From Montifringilla adamsi (Eukaryota > Chordata > Aves > Passeriformes > Passeridae), in contig JAGGNK010006892.1 in assembly GCA_017590115.1 (NCBI GenBank), forward strand, positions 14,361,736 through 14,425,735: a stretch of DNA of 64,000 nucleotides. The letters are read 5' to 3'. The position numbers and the translations under genes are program-made. Below are positions 27,408 to 38,406 of the stretch, piece by piece (position 1 is the first letter of the stretch; the number at the start of each line of letters is the position of its first letter). The notes under the pieces are model-generated. The model was not told the DNA's origin and did not search any database. It saw nothing but the letters and a program-made list of their open reading frames with translations.

Positions 27408-27503
27408 TTGTGGTACTGTTGTGTTTTTTGCATTAGCTTCTCAGGGAGTCCATCCTCATCATCAAATTGCTCCATTGGTTCTACAACAACAGGTCGAGGT
27501 GTT
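27408..27503 (-). CDS. PSPC1: PSPC1 coding exon 3 (start of NOPS domain)
   Basis: A 96-bp exon encoding the end of Thr228 through residue 259 and two bases of Lys260. The peptide includes [18 protein letters not shown] followed by [14 protein letters not shown], the opening of the NOPS domain that wraps around the RRM2 of the dimer partner in DBHS proteins. The acceptor is TTTTCCAG|AACACC and the donor CAA|GTAAGT, both strong. The only difference from the mammalian form I recall is Val for Ile in the PVVVEP segment. The exon is too short to appear as a long open frame and was found by translating the minus strand and matching phases with exons 2 and 4. Confidence 0.95.
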
Positions 27504-30048
27504 CTGGAAAACATTTTCAATTTAATAAGTGAATCATTAAAGAAGCAGTTACAACTTATTTCAGCATTTTGAAAATGCTCCAGAAAGCTAACATGTAATC
27601 CCCGTGTCTTGTCTTAAATCACACAATTCCAATGAATCCCAATCTTAAGAATCACCTTCGGAAAATAATTGGTTTTATGCCCAAATCCAGCTATTCTGCC
27701 TAGAAACAACTTACTTGACACAGATGTGTTTGCTTTTTTAAAATACTATAACCATCTACCACTAATTACAACATATTTAGGAAGGAACTACCTTTCTGTT
27801 CTTATCAGTGAGGCACCACAGAGGCCGTGATGGTACTGGGAAAGCAACAAACCCGAAACAGAGCAGCACAACCTATTCATATTTCTACTGACATTTACAA
27901 CTTAGTTCTACAAGTGACTCTAGAACTGAAAACAGCTCGATAATTTGGTATTAATATTACAGCAATAATTAGAAAAACATTTCTGTTTAAGTTATTTAAA
28001 ATCCATTCTTTGAACAACTACACATTCACAAATTAGAATCCTAACTGAAAAGCTGAAAACAGCTTCCTTGATATGTAGTAAGGAGAGGCAAGCATGAGCC
28101 AAAGAGAGCAGTGTAAAAACTCTGAATTGTATAAAAAGCTCTTTGCATCAGTGTTGGGAGCAGAGCTTACAAAACACATAGCACTAAAGACATGATTTTC
28201 AAAACAGCAGCACTCGTTTATTGTATTCCATGCCTTTATCTCACTTTGCAGATCTTCCCCTACTGCCCCAGTCCCTCACCAGGAAAAAAAAAAACCCCAC
28301 CAACTAAAACCAAACAAAACCAATGAACCCCAATATATTTTACTCTGTGCATCAAGTTCACATTAAAAAGATGAAGTCTGGAATCAAAGGCCACAACTCA
28401 GCAACTGTTTTTTCTGATGCCATCTGCATCAGAAAAATTGCTGACAGTTCTGCTACTCAAACGCAACTAAACTGTGGTGCTAACAAGTTATGATGTAAAA
28501 CAACAATGTTAAAACACTAATGTTTTGAATGACTAGTTTTGATACATTTACACAGGAACTGAAACATGTTCTGATTAGGCAAAGAGTTTTCAGTTAAGAA
28601 AAAGTAAAACTTTAGACTTTGAAGCAAAACATCCAAGTAGATGGCAGCAGCTTCATGCTAATTGTCTTTGCAAACGTGCATAAGGGAACATGTCACGTAA
28701 ACAAGAAAACGATCAAGTGCTTTTTATTCACTCAGGATATGGTTAAATGGTCATTTCAATTCAACTGATCTATCCAGCTGGCAAAACAAGAATACCCTCC
28801 CCTCATATCTCACCTTCTTTTTCCCTGCTCATCTCTCATGCCAAGAATAGCACTAATGTAACACTGAACTACATTACTTCCCTTGTTTGGCTCACCACGC
28901 TTCCATTCAGTAACTAATGCCAAGAAAACCCAGGGAATAAGAACAAATTGCTGGCACCTCCCGCTAACAGTAAAGATGTATTCAGATTAAATTTACTATG
29001 TAACCATCAAATCAGTTCAGTAGCACATAAGATTTGGGAGTTCCAGACCCCTTACTCACCTGCCAGCTCCTCCTGGCAACATTTTGTCCTGCCTTATTCT
29101 CTGCTGGACTTGACATCAGCAAGCACCTTCCCGTGCTTGAACAGACTGCAAAGGACCCTGATACAAATGAATGCTTTTCTGTCGTTTTAGCAAGCACAAA
29201 TGGCTTATGGCTTATGGAAGTGTCATGAAGTTCAAGAATAGCACAGCCAGGGCAGGAAAAGAACTCCAAGCCCAATTCAACGGCAGCAAGTTTTCATGCT
29301 GTGAAATCACAGCCTTATTTTCCCAATGAGAATCACAGAAATAAAAAGAAATCATAAATATGTATCATTTCACACCGTTTTTAAGAAAGCATTTAAAAAT
29401 GTCACTTGTGACTGTGTAAAGTGCAGCAATTAACAACTCTCTTTGGCAAGTACAGAAATAGGAGATGCAAGAGAACTGCTGCTATTTGCAAGCTTGCTTG
29501 TCCTTGAAATAGATTGTTTTCCAAACATCACTAGTATAAATCTCTTCAGAATCTGTCTTCATTTTAAAACAGTGAGAAAATCCTGGCCTTACAAGCCACA
29601 GATAATTTTTGGGGTATAAACACTTTCTTTAGTCTACAGAAATATCAGCAATGTCGTGCACTGATTTGTTAAGAAACAAAGGAATATTATTTTGTCACTT
29701 TGTTAACTGGGATCAGCAGGAGTGAAACCAATGAATAAAGTCTCAACAGAAAATGCCTTATATAGAGAAGGAAAACTAGTACTACATATGAACAAGGAAA
29801 AAACTAGAATTTTGCTCTTAGACTCTCATATGGTAATAAGAAGTCTTATAAACAGTAAGCAGAGAAATATGGTTTTCTTTAAAAAAAACCCAAGAGTATT
29901 TGTGGTATTCATGCAAAACACTTAAATTTCTAACCTCGTGGCTTTCAGAATTTCAAACAAAATAAGAACTAGGGAATACCATGAATGCAATTTTTGCTCA
30001 CACTGGGAAGATATACTGACAACTTCAAACAAAAACCTGTGAACTTAC
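27504..30048 (-). other. PSPC1: PSPC1 intron 2 (2.5 kb)
   Basis: AT-rich with GT-AG ends. A few open frames of 60-90 codons near 28950-29280 on both strands show no domain and are taken as chance. No repeat recognised. Confidence 0.85.
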
Positions 30049-30350
30049 GTTGTAAGCAAGAATGCCCCATCATTGCATCTTTCCAGAGCTTTCCGTGCTG
30101 GAGGTTTTGCTGCAAACTCTACAAAACCTTTCCCTGTGGCTCTGCCGCGATCATCTACTACAACAACCGCTCTTTCCACTGGCCCGAATTGCGAGAACGC
30201 TTGTTCCAGCAGCTCATTGGAAACCACAGGCGACAGATTCTTCACAGTTAAGGCAGCTCCATGGGTAGCAAATCGAATTCGAAGTGGTCTGCTCTTCAAA
30301 ATAGTACCATCAAGTTCTGCCTTTGCTATTTCAGCCAAGGTCCTAGATTC
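30049..30350 (-). CDS. PSPC1: PSPC1 coding exon 2 (end of RRM1, RRM2)
   Basis: Encodes residues 128-227 and two bases of Thr228. It begins [15 protein letters not shown], finishing RRM1, then carries RRM2 with RNP2-like LTVKNL (161-166) and RNP1-like KGFVEF (201-206). RRM2 of DBHS proteins helps form the dimer platform. The stretch [20 protein letters not shown] matches mammalian PSPC1 residue for residue as I remember it; the following segment has Arg187 where mammals have Lys. The acceptor is TTTGTAAAG|GAATCT, with only a modest pyrimidine tract, and the donor is AAC|GTAAGT. The exon is 302 bp, phase 0 in and phase 2 out. The frame runs open into intron 1 upstream, so the exon start is set by the splice site and by phase agreement with exon 1. 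Confidence 0.96.
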
Positions 30351-31940
30351 CTTTACAAAGATATTAAATATTTTATAGCTTTTATTTTCAAAGACAGCAA
30401 GTACTTTTCCTTCCCTTGAACATACTGGCACCAGGATCATTCAACTTGTTTCCTCCAATCAAAAAACCAAACCAACAACAAAAAACCCAGCAAACAAACC
30501 AACAAAGTCTCTGTCCTCTGATTGAAAAAAGGCATTCATTACCCCTTACTGTTTATTCTAAAAACAACACAGATGTAAATTTTTTCTTGCACATTAGAGG
30601 ATTTAACAGATTTTCATTATGATGCCACTGCTCTATAAAGGTTTTGAGTAGAGTTGGAAAGTTGATACTTTTCACGTTTACCTACTCAAATGTTTATATT
30701 CTGCATCTCTGGCTCCCCGCAGCAGGAAACGGTGGATCTAAGGTATTTTGGGTTGGGTTTTTGTTTTGCTTTTAAATAAGTAAAAATATCGCATTTGCTC
30801 TCAACGGATGTCCAATTCAAGTTTCATCAACATATGGTGAAATTACCTTCTTTGCTCTTCTATTCATTCGTCTCACATTATTGGGCTTTCTGCACCCACA
30901 TTCGTGAGAGAGTGTAAATCAACAACTACCTTTTTTCTCACTTCAAAAATCTTCACCAGGTTAGATACCTGCAATCCCTGACATTTAAAGAAATTCTTTA
31001 TATATTTCTACACAGTTCAACTGGCTAGGAAAGCTCTTAAAATATATATATATATTCCCTAAACGTAATGGGAAAGGGAAGTTCACATAGAAAGCTCTAT
31101 CTAATTTCTATTACACACAAAAATGAGTAACGAGATGTAAGAATATCTTACTTCCTCCATAAAATTGCTATTTCAGGCCGGGAAATTCTCAGGGTAAAAG
31201 ATGCATGGCAGAATGCCACAAGTATTTTAAGATGACAACCAAAAAGAAAAAGAAAAAAAAAAAAGAAAAAAAAAACCACCAAAACCCTAAGCAGTAAAAT
31301 ATATGGAAAAAATAAGATTTAGACACCTAAAGCACTCTAAAGCTATTCCCAGAATGATACAAATCTGTGCATTTTAAGCACAGCAATCCTGAAAACTAAT
31401 CTCGCATACTAAATTACCATTTAAATACAGTACCATAAACTTTTCGAATTATTCGGTTTTTGCATGCTTAACTCGAGTATGTTTAATCAAATACTGCATT
31501 ACCCCTAAAAATCTAGCCTTATCTGGGCAAAAGTAATTTCAACAACCCGCGGTCCGCAACCTTTTCAACTCCGTGATTTTACGTTCCGTGTTCACGACGT
31601 GCGAGCAGCTGTATTTCGAAACAATCCTGCCCATTCTTTAAAATGAACCGTAATAAGTGCCATGGGGTGAGGCGGGGACCGAAATGCGAGGGGCTGGGAG
31701 GACTACTCTGAATGCAGGGGTCTGGCTTTGATGTGTTGAGGCGAACGGGGAGGGGAGAGAAGGAAGAAGAGGCGGGGGGACCTGCGCTACCAGCGAGGAG
31801 GAAGAGAGGCAGATGCTGCTTATTTTTACACCCGCCGAAATGGAGGTGAAGGGGGTGGGGGGCAAGGGACCGAAGCCTCTCGCTTTCAGAGCCATCCCCA
31901 GGGTGACGGGGCAGCCCCAGGGGCCCGCCCGGATCCTCAC
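30351..31940 (-). other. PSPC1: PSPC1 intron 1 (1.6 kb)
   Basis: Its 5' part (31640-31940) belongs to the CpG island; the rest is AT-rich. It holds an A-rich simple repeat near 31247-31276 and a short (AT)n near 31041-31056. Confidence 0.85.
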
Positions 31941-32321
31941 CAGGCGGATGAAGCCGAAGCCACGGTCCCGATTGATGAAGACCTCGCTGGGCTCCCCGTA
32001 GCGCTCGAAAAGGCGCTTGAAATCCTCCTCGGTGATATCAGTAGGCAGATTTCCCACGAACAGCCGACAACGCTGCGTGTAGCTCTTCTCGCCAGGTTTG
32101 AGAAAGCTCTTGATATCGATGGTGAACCCAACCTCCCGCTCCTCATCTCCGCCACCTTCTTTGCTCGGCACCAGAGCCATGGCCGCCGCCGCCTCACTCT
32201 CCGCTTCCAGGCCGCGCAAACCTTTCAGGTTGCCGCCGCCGCCGCCCCCCACCATGCCCATCGGCACCGCTGGGGAGCTGTTTTCGATCCGCACTTGCTT
32301 CAAGTTCCTATTCGCGGCCAT
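31941..32321 (-). CDS. PSPC1: PSPC1 coding exon 1 (N-terminus and first half of RRM1)
   Basis: Encodes residues 1-127 of paraspeckle component 1, a DBHS-family nuclear RNA-binding protein that dimerises with NONO or SFPQ and sits in paraspeckles. The ATG at 32321-32319 has G at -3 and G at +4, and the protein opens [13 protein letters not shown], aligning with mammalian [11 protein letters not shown] variable low-complexity stretch follows (Gly6 near residues 25-30, Ala4 near 44-47), then the conserved [15 protein letters not shown] block and RRM1 with RNP2 LFVGNL (87-92) and RNP1 RGFGFIRL (120-127). The exon ends CTG|GTGAGG in phase 0, at the boundary expected for this gene. The frame stays open upstream of the ATG but I see no in-frame ATG there. 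PSPC1 rather than NONO or SFPQ is chosen from the N-terminal block and the C-terminal tail of the later exons. The gene assignment is very secure; the exact start is likely. Confidence 0.96.
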
Positions 32322-32393
32322 ATCCGCTCCTTCCTCGCGGGTTCTCCCTCGGGGGACGCGGAACCCTGCTCGGCAGCCGCCGCCTCCGACCCT

Positions 32394-32473
32394 CAGCCAA
32401 TTCAAAATGGCGCCGCCGCCAACCCCGGCGAGTTGAGCCGTCCCCGCGGGAAGCCCCGCCCCGGCCCCGCTCC
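32394..32473 (-). promoter_or_regulatory. PSPC1: PSPC1 core promoter motifs: CCAAT, YY1-like, GC boxes
   Basis: Between 73 and 152 bp upstream of the PSPC1 ATG the plus strand reads CCAAT (32397-32401), then AAAATGGCGCC (32404-32414, YY1-like core ATGGCG), then CCCCGCCCC and related GC boxes near 32453-32470. No TATA box is seen. YY1-type ATGGCG motifs usually lie at or just downstream of the start site in TATA-less promoters, so transcription may begin close by. The motifs are seen; the start site is inferred. Confidence 0.5.
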
Positions 32474-32794
32474 CCCTCACGGCCGCGCCGCCGCCGCTCC
32501 CCCTCAGCTCCGGTGCACGGTCGGACCTGCCCCGGGCCCACGGAGAGTCGTCTTTCCCCCACTATTTCCCCCACTAGAGACAGATGTGTGTTCGCGGCTG
32601 CCCTGCGTTGTGTTAGAGCAGTGGTCTCCTCAGCCCGTCCCCAGGCAAAGGAGCCCCTCGCTGGGGTCTCTCCCGAGGGAAAGGCGGCCGGGCGGGATGC
32701 CCTGTGGGTGTCTGGTCGCTGCGGGAGAGAGAGGGAGGCAGGCGTGACATAAGAGACGCTGAGGCGGTGGCAGCGGGGACAGCTGAGGGAGCCA

Positions 32795-33415
32795 CAGAAC
32801 CACATAATCCATCAGGTTGGAAAACACCTCTTGTGGTCATCGAATCCAACCTGTGGCTGAACGCCGCCATGTCACCCAGACCACGGCACTGAGTGCCACG
32901 TCCAGTCTTTCCTCAAATACCTCCAGGGAAAAAAATACCATCACCATGCTGGGCAGCCCATTCCAATGTCTAATTACCCTTTCTGTGAAGAGATTTTTCC
33001 TGATGTCCAACCTAAACCTGCCCTGATGCAGCTCAAGGCCATGTCCTCTTGTCCTATGACCTGTTGCCTGGGAGAAGAGGCCAACCCCGACCTGGCTGCA
33101 CCCTCCTTTCAGGCACTTGCAGAGAGTGATGAGGTTTCTCCCAAGACTCCTTTCCTCCAGGATAAACAACCCCAGCTCCCTCAGCCACACCTCACAAGAC
33201 TTGTTCTCCAGACCTTTCTCCAGCTCCGTTGCTCTTCTCTGGACTAGTTTCAGCTTCTCAGTGTAATTCCTGAACTGAGAGGCCCAAAACTTGACACAGC
33301 ACTCGAGACGTGGCCTCAGCAGTGCTGAGTACAGGGGGACGGTCACCGCCCTGCTCCTGCTGCCACACCAGTGCTGATCCAGGCCAGGAAGGGCTGTCCG
33401 GGCACTGCTGTGCAG
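32795..33415 (-). repeat. CR1 LINE fragment upstream of PSPC1, with reverse transcriptase C-terminus
   Basis: A 5'-truncated CR1 in the same orientation as PSPC1. Reading minus, a long open frame (from about 33454 to 32837, 205 codons) contains the CR1 pol C-terminal pattern: LYSALLRPRLECCVKFWA, then EKLKLVQRRATELEKGLENK, LRELGLFILEERSL, and GRFRLDIRKNLFTERV near HWNGLP. The 3' end lies at about 32795 (plus-strand CAGAACCACATAATCC). The open frame suggests a fairly young insertion, though it lacks the catalytic part of the enzyme and is not a functional gene. It abuts the PSPC1 CpG island. Confidence 0.93.
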
Positions 33416-34570
33416 CAGTGGAGTACCTGCGGACAGACAGGGCACAAAAAGCATTCACCGAGGCACATATGGGAGACAAATCTGAGTGAAGAGAGGCCTT
33501 GTTACACTCCTTCCAGGACAACTTCTTACAGAGCAACAGCTTTCATTATAAAGGGGGCAACTTTCTTCTGAGAGGTGTGAAGTCAAATGTTTCCTTCCTC
33601 AGGCACGCCTTCTTCTAGCAAAGACTGTGGATGTCCCTCATCTGCAGCACCAGACTGTGGTTTGCTCTCCCACCAGATTTTTAGCTGCTTGGCTTGGTTC
33701 GTGTGCTTCGACCAGTAGTACAACTAGTGCATGGTTTCTCAGAATTATTTGTTTCATTAATAGAATTCTAGCACTGAAAAAGTCCAGACCATCTTATGAG
33801 GTCAGTAGTTACTTCAGCTAGTGTGTGGCATAACTGTTGTTTGGAAAAAGCAATATCAAGCATGATATTCAAGAACAAAATAATTCTACAACAGGCATGA
33901 ATGTGTTGCTTGGGGGTTACTTTGTCTATTGCAGAATATTTTAAGTTCCTCTGTCTTGTTGTACCACTTGAGGTAAAACAAAGATCTGTCCCTTTCTTCC
34001 TGTCTCTGAGCTTGTTCAAGGACCTTGAGAAGACACAAGTTCCCAGCTTTCTCAGTCCACCTCTATCTGAAGCAGACTTGTGGGTGTAGGGCGTCGAGCT
34101 AAATGCAGATTTTAAACTCTGAAATTCAGAAAATACAGATGATAGGGGAAGGACATCTACTCCTAGAAAAAGCAGGAAGTCAGGCAGTGCAGGAACATGA
34201 TGAAGGCATTAGAGTAGCAGTGTGGAATTCTTAAAGCCTAATCATCTTGACTGTCCAAAGAACAATTCTTTGAAGTATATTTAGGATTCAAGAGCAAGTG
34301 TTAAGACACAAGTGTTTAAAAAAGGAACCAACTTACACCAAACCAATAACTTTATAAATAAAGCATGAAAAGGGAGTGAAATATATGTTAGAAATTATGT
34401 GACTATACACTATAGATGTGTACTCATCAGTAGATGGAAAAAAGGAGACGCAAGGTAGTCTGGCTGTTTTTACCAATGTGGTATAATAAAATTGTCATGG
34501 TTTTCAAATAGAGATTTCCAAATCAGGTTAGTAGTAAAAGCTGCAACCATTTAAATTGCAACCACAATTT
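33416..34570. other. Upstream flank without recognised genes
   Basis: Roughly 1.1 kb with no exon, RNA gene or clear repeat recognised. Short open frames lack recognisable domains. Confidence 0.7.
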
Positions 34571-34574
34571 CCTG

Positions 34575-34944
34575 TGTGTAGCTATGAGATTTTCTGAAAA
34601 ATCTTTTTGCTAGGATTTTTCTCCTGAGGAGCCTCAGGAGAGAAATGTAAACAATTACTATCTGCTGCTGTGGGAATGCAACAGGCGCATCTTCCATTGG
34701 TCCATGTGGATTGTTTTCAATTGATGACCAATCACAGCCACCTGTGTTAAGGCTGTGAGCAGTCACAAGATTTTGTTATGCATTCTATTCTTGTTCTTTC
34801 AAGCCTTCTGATCTTTTCTCTCTGTTCTTTTAGTATAGTTTTAATGTAGTATTTTAATATAATATATATCATAATATAATAGACCAGCCTTCTGAGAAAC
34901 GTGGAGTCAAGCCTTGTGTCTCTACACATGGAGAGTTCCCAACA
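34575..34944 (+). mobile_element. Solo LTR of an endogenous retrovirus (370 bp)
   Basis: Starts TGTGTAGCTATGAG and ends TTCCCAACA, with a 4-bp direct duplication CCTG on both sides (34571-34574 and 34945-34948). The interior (AATCTTTTTGCTAGGATTTT, TAAACAATTACTATCTGC, TAGTATAGTTTTAATGTAG, GCCTTCTGAGAAACGTGG) resembles an LTR family I associate with songbird genomes (TguLTR5-like); the name is from memory and uncertain. No internal retroviral sequence lies next to it, so it is a solo LTR. The 4-bp duplication fits a class I (gammaretrovirus-like) integration; the matching bases continue (CCTGTGT), so the exact duplication length is slightly ambiguous. Confidence 0.85.
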
Positions 34945-34948
34945 CCTG

Positions 34949-35837
34949 TGTACTATACAAATGTCAATAGGAAGAGAAAGGAGTGTTTACAAATTCCATA
35001 CTATTCTTACTTTTCCTTAACTATAGCAATACCTCACTTTAAAAAAATTATAGTTCACTAAAATAGAGCAATAAAATTCCACCTTCCAGAAACAAGGAAA
35101 TATATCTGAAAAAATATATGTACTTAATGTGCTTGTGAATCCATACGTTATCTTAATTAGTCAGATTCACAGTATAACCATAATGCTTGCACTTGGTTTT
35201 GCTTTTTTGAGATGGAGCTATTTGCACATGCCTTACAGTCAAACATTTAAAGGTAACATGCAAAAAGAACCTTATATCTGCTCTGTTCAGTCACTTCCTC
35301 ACCTTCATTTACACATCACTTCACAATAATTTACTTACTCATTAGAAAAGCCCCAGACAGTTTATCTCCCCAAGTGCTCAGAGTCTTGGTGGCTTGGTGA
35401 TTTCTACACCTTGCCACGGACACCAGTTAACCAAAAAATATTTTGAAAGGAGAAAAAAGGGTCCCTTAATCTTCTTGTCCCAATGTTTTCCTTTAGCTAT
35501 AAACATCCACTGAAATCTTTATGGCTTACTAAGTGAAATTCATATCATTGAAAGAGGTATCCTAGGCTATTCCAGCCACTCTTCCTTAGTCTGGTATTGT
35601 TATAATTAATATTTTGAATGTAGTTGAGCTACATGGAAGTGATTTCAGAAGAGTGGGGGAGAAACAGTTATAATCACATGGTAATTTACATTCATTCTGT
35701 CTTGAAGGGTTTTATGGAAGCCTGAATATACTCAACTTGGCATTCAAAAGGCCACAACAGACAGCCCTGATTTTGTCTAACAAAATTTATTTTTACTTGG
35801 AATTTATTTTAAGACCTTAAAACAGTCATGACTTCTT
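34949..35837. other. Flank without recognised genes
   Basis: About 0.9 kb of AT-rich DNA. No exon or repeat recognised. Confidence 0.7.
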
Positions 35838-37050
35838 AATTCATGAAAGGAAATGAAATCTCAAGATTTCAATGAAAATCATTGTGACAAGTTTCAGCCT
35901 ATTTCATTGTACTTCCTTTCTTTCCATTCCAGTTAATTGTTTTCACCTAATTTCAGAATTTTTTGTTTTTTCAATTCCATTTAATGTCATTAGATTTCCT
36001 TTCCTGTCTTTTAATTTCCCATCATTCCTTGATTTCTCATTTAATTTCTTTTCATGAGATGAAAATCCTTCATTTCATGAAAGGAAATGAAATCTCAAGA
36101 TTTCAAGCAATATCATTTAATGACGTTCTGGCTCATTTGCACTTCATTTCATTGTATTCTATTTATTTGTTATTACTTTGTTTCAGAATTTTCTTTTTTT
36201 TCTTTTTTCTTTTTTTTCACACAAACCTTTTAACAAGCTTGGGGCTGCAGCTGAGGTGCCCATCCCCGTGCATGGCCCTAAGCTAAAAGTTGTTGAGGCA
36301 GAAATGTGGCTCTGCCATGATCCTCTTGGCATGTGTTTTCCATCCCAGTGTTCCTGGAGCTGGAGGCTCTTCTCCTCTCTCAACCCTAACTCTAAGCCTG
36401 ATGGTGTCTGGTTGCAGGAGCTGAGATGCCCATCGCTGCGGGTGGTCCAGATTAGAAAGACGTAAGAGCAGCATTGGTGGGGCCGTGCCGGAGAAGGCCT
36501 GGCAGGACTTCTCCAGCCTGTGTTCCTGAAGCTGTCGGCTCTCTTACTCTCTCAATCCTAGCCCTAACAGCAGCCCTAACCCTGATGGCAGCTTGGCACT
36601 GTGGCAGAGATCCTCATCTCCACAGGCGGCACAGACTAAAAAGTGTTGAGTCAGCAATGCTGCCACCCTGCCGTGATGCCCTTGCACTGCCTTTTTGAGT
36701 GTCACTGTCCCAGGAGCTGTAGGCTCTGCAGCTCTCTGAGCCCTAACCTGAACCCCGCCTGTCGCTGCTGCTGAGATCCACACACCGTGGCTGGCCCGCA
36801 TTCAAAAAGTGAGAAGTGAGCAATCTTGGTACCCTGACGTGATGAAAATCATTCATTTTATGAAAAGAAATGAAATCTCTAGATATCAATGACAAATCTT
36901 TTTGTGAAGTTTCGGCTCATTCCTGTAATTCCAATTCCATTTAATTGTTTTCACTTCATTTAGGAATTTTGGGGTTTTGCAATTTCATTTAAGGTCATTA
37001 TATTTACTTTTCTGTCTTTTAATTTAATTTCATTTAATTTCATTTCTGTC
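35838..37050. repeat. Composite tandem repeat: T-rich units around a GC-richer array
   Basis: Three T-rich copies of a unit beginning near ATGAAAGGAAATGAAATCTC occur with anchors at 35841, 36075 and about 36859. The first two are 234 bp apart. Between the second and third lies a GC-richer tandem array (about 36241-36840) of 166-184-bp monomers, anchored at CTGAGGTGCC 36251, CTGAGATGCC 36421, CAGAGATCCT 36605 and CTGAGATCCA 36771. Three monomers carry a CCCTAA-type core (ACCCTAACTCTAAGCC, GCCCTAACCCTGATGG, GCCCTAACCTGAACC). The pattern looks like a satellite or minisatellite that invaded or arose in a T-rich repeat. I do not recognise a named family. Confidence 0.8.
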
Positions 37051-38362
37051 TTTACATGTACTGTTTCTTACTCATATATTGTTTTGGACTATCATCTCAC
37101 AGATGGTTTTACATTTAAATTTACTAGCATATCTATGATATTCTGCATATGCATGAATATAGTACAATCACTATTGCCCTATTGAGAAGAACATTTATTA
37201 GCAAAAAAAAAAAAAAAAGGGGGAAAATCAGCAGTATTTTTCATTTTGTCTGCTACAGAGACAGGTTATGTCATATTAGACTGTCAGAAGGAACTGTCCT
37301 AGCCTTCAATTTTCTGTATCATAGCATTACTTTCCTACCAAATATCAGCATCCTGCTGAATACCAGGAATGCATCAGACCTCTAAAAGGAAGCCTTGAGA
37401 GCTTTTTATGCTGCAAACTTGAAAATGCTACACACCTTGATCTGCAAATAAAGATCTAGTACTATTTGTAGCTAACTTTGCACAACTTCAATGTGACTGG
37501 TCAGATGCCAGCACTCCAGTGATGACAGCTGTGACAGTGCTGAAACTGACTTCTCAAAAGACAGCTGTAGCTTAGTGCTCAATACATCTCTGCACTCCCA
37601 GGTTTATTTCCTTTTACTTCCTAAAATCTGCGTTGAGTCACAGAATCAGTACTTGTAATTCAAGCTGCAGAGATTGGCCATGACAGAATGTATTAGGGAG
37701 CACTAGAACTGAGAGGCAAATTAGGGCATGGAACAGGATGCTCAGTTTGAGAGGAGAAAGGAAACAAGGGAAAACACAAAACTGTGCACTGAAAAAGTAG
37801 GGAATGAGACAGGCAGATAAGTTGGCAGCCTGAGGCTGGGATCCTACTCAGAACTGCAAGGCCAGGGAACTGAAGCAAACCTCTGTGCATGACCTGACAC
37901 AGGTGGGACCTTCATCTCTTGCCATTAGAGACAGCGTTTCCCTTCAGTATTGCTCATGGCAATATCTGGGCAAATTTGCTTTAGGCAGGTATTGGCCTCC
38001 ACTACCGAGCTTTACTTACCAAGTTGGCTAGGAATATTAAAAACTGTCACAGCTGTGCCAGCAGGCCTGATGGGATAAACGTAAGGGAGTGGAGGAGGAG
38101 GGGCTTAATGCAACCTGAAATAGCGATGCGTTCTTTGTGCCTGCCTGGGGAGGAGCTCATGGTGCCACTGATGGAGCATGAGGCGAGGTTACGGGATCGT
38201 GTCCTTGCAGTGCCATCTGGTGACAAATACTGGAATTAGCACTTTAATGGAACAATCCAAGTGGAAATAAACATGACAAACCTGCAATAATACCATCTCT
38301 CTGGTCCCAGATAGACAGCACGAGGTGGATTTTCCATTTTTGAGCTTGGTGGGAAGGCTGCC

Positions 38363-38368
<6 letters not shown>
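37051..38368. other. Flank without recognised genes
   Basis: AT-rich DNA with a run of 16 A at 37203-37218. A short GC-richer stretch near 38020-38240 has no recognised identity. Confidence 0.7.

Positions 38369-38406
<38 letters not shown>
38369..38406. repeat. Poly-T tract (38 bp)
   Basis: An uninterrupted run of T preceded by CCTTTCTC. No transposon body recognised beside it; the true length may differ because long homopolymers are error-prone. Confidence 0.9.

Larger units (their letters stand above)
31640..32780. promoter_or_regulatory. PSPC1: CpG island over PSPC1 exon 1 and promoter
   Basis: About 1.1 kb of GC-rich, CpG-dense sequence in otherwise AT-rich DNA, spanning exon 1 and the region just upstream of the minus-strand start. 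Such islands mark broadly expressed, TATA-less promoters, fitting PSPC1. Edges are judged by eye. On the right, the island stops where a CR1 fragment begins (about 32795). Confidence 0.88.

Noticed and set aside
31638..31940. Continuation of the exon 1 frame past CTG|GTGAGG as coding
   Set aside because: The donor is strong and exon 2 continues the RRM in phase; the extension has no RRM sequence.
32308..32805. Long open frames on both strands over the CpG island as genes
   Set aside because: GC-rich DNA lacks stop codons by composition; only the minus frame continuing into LKQVRIE and RRM1 matches a protein.
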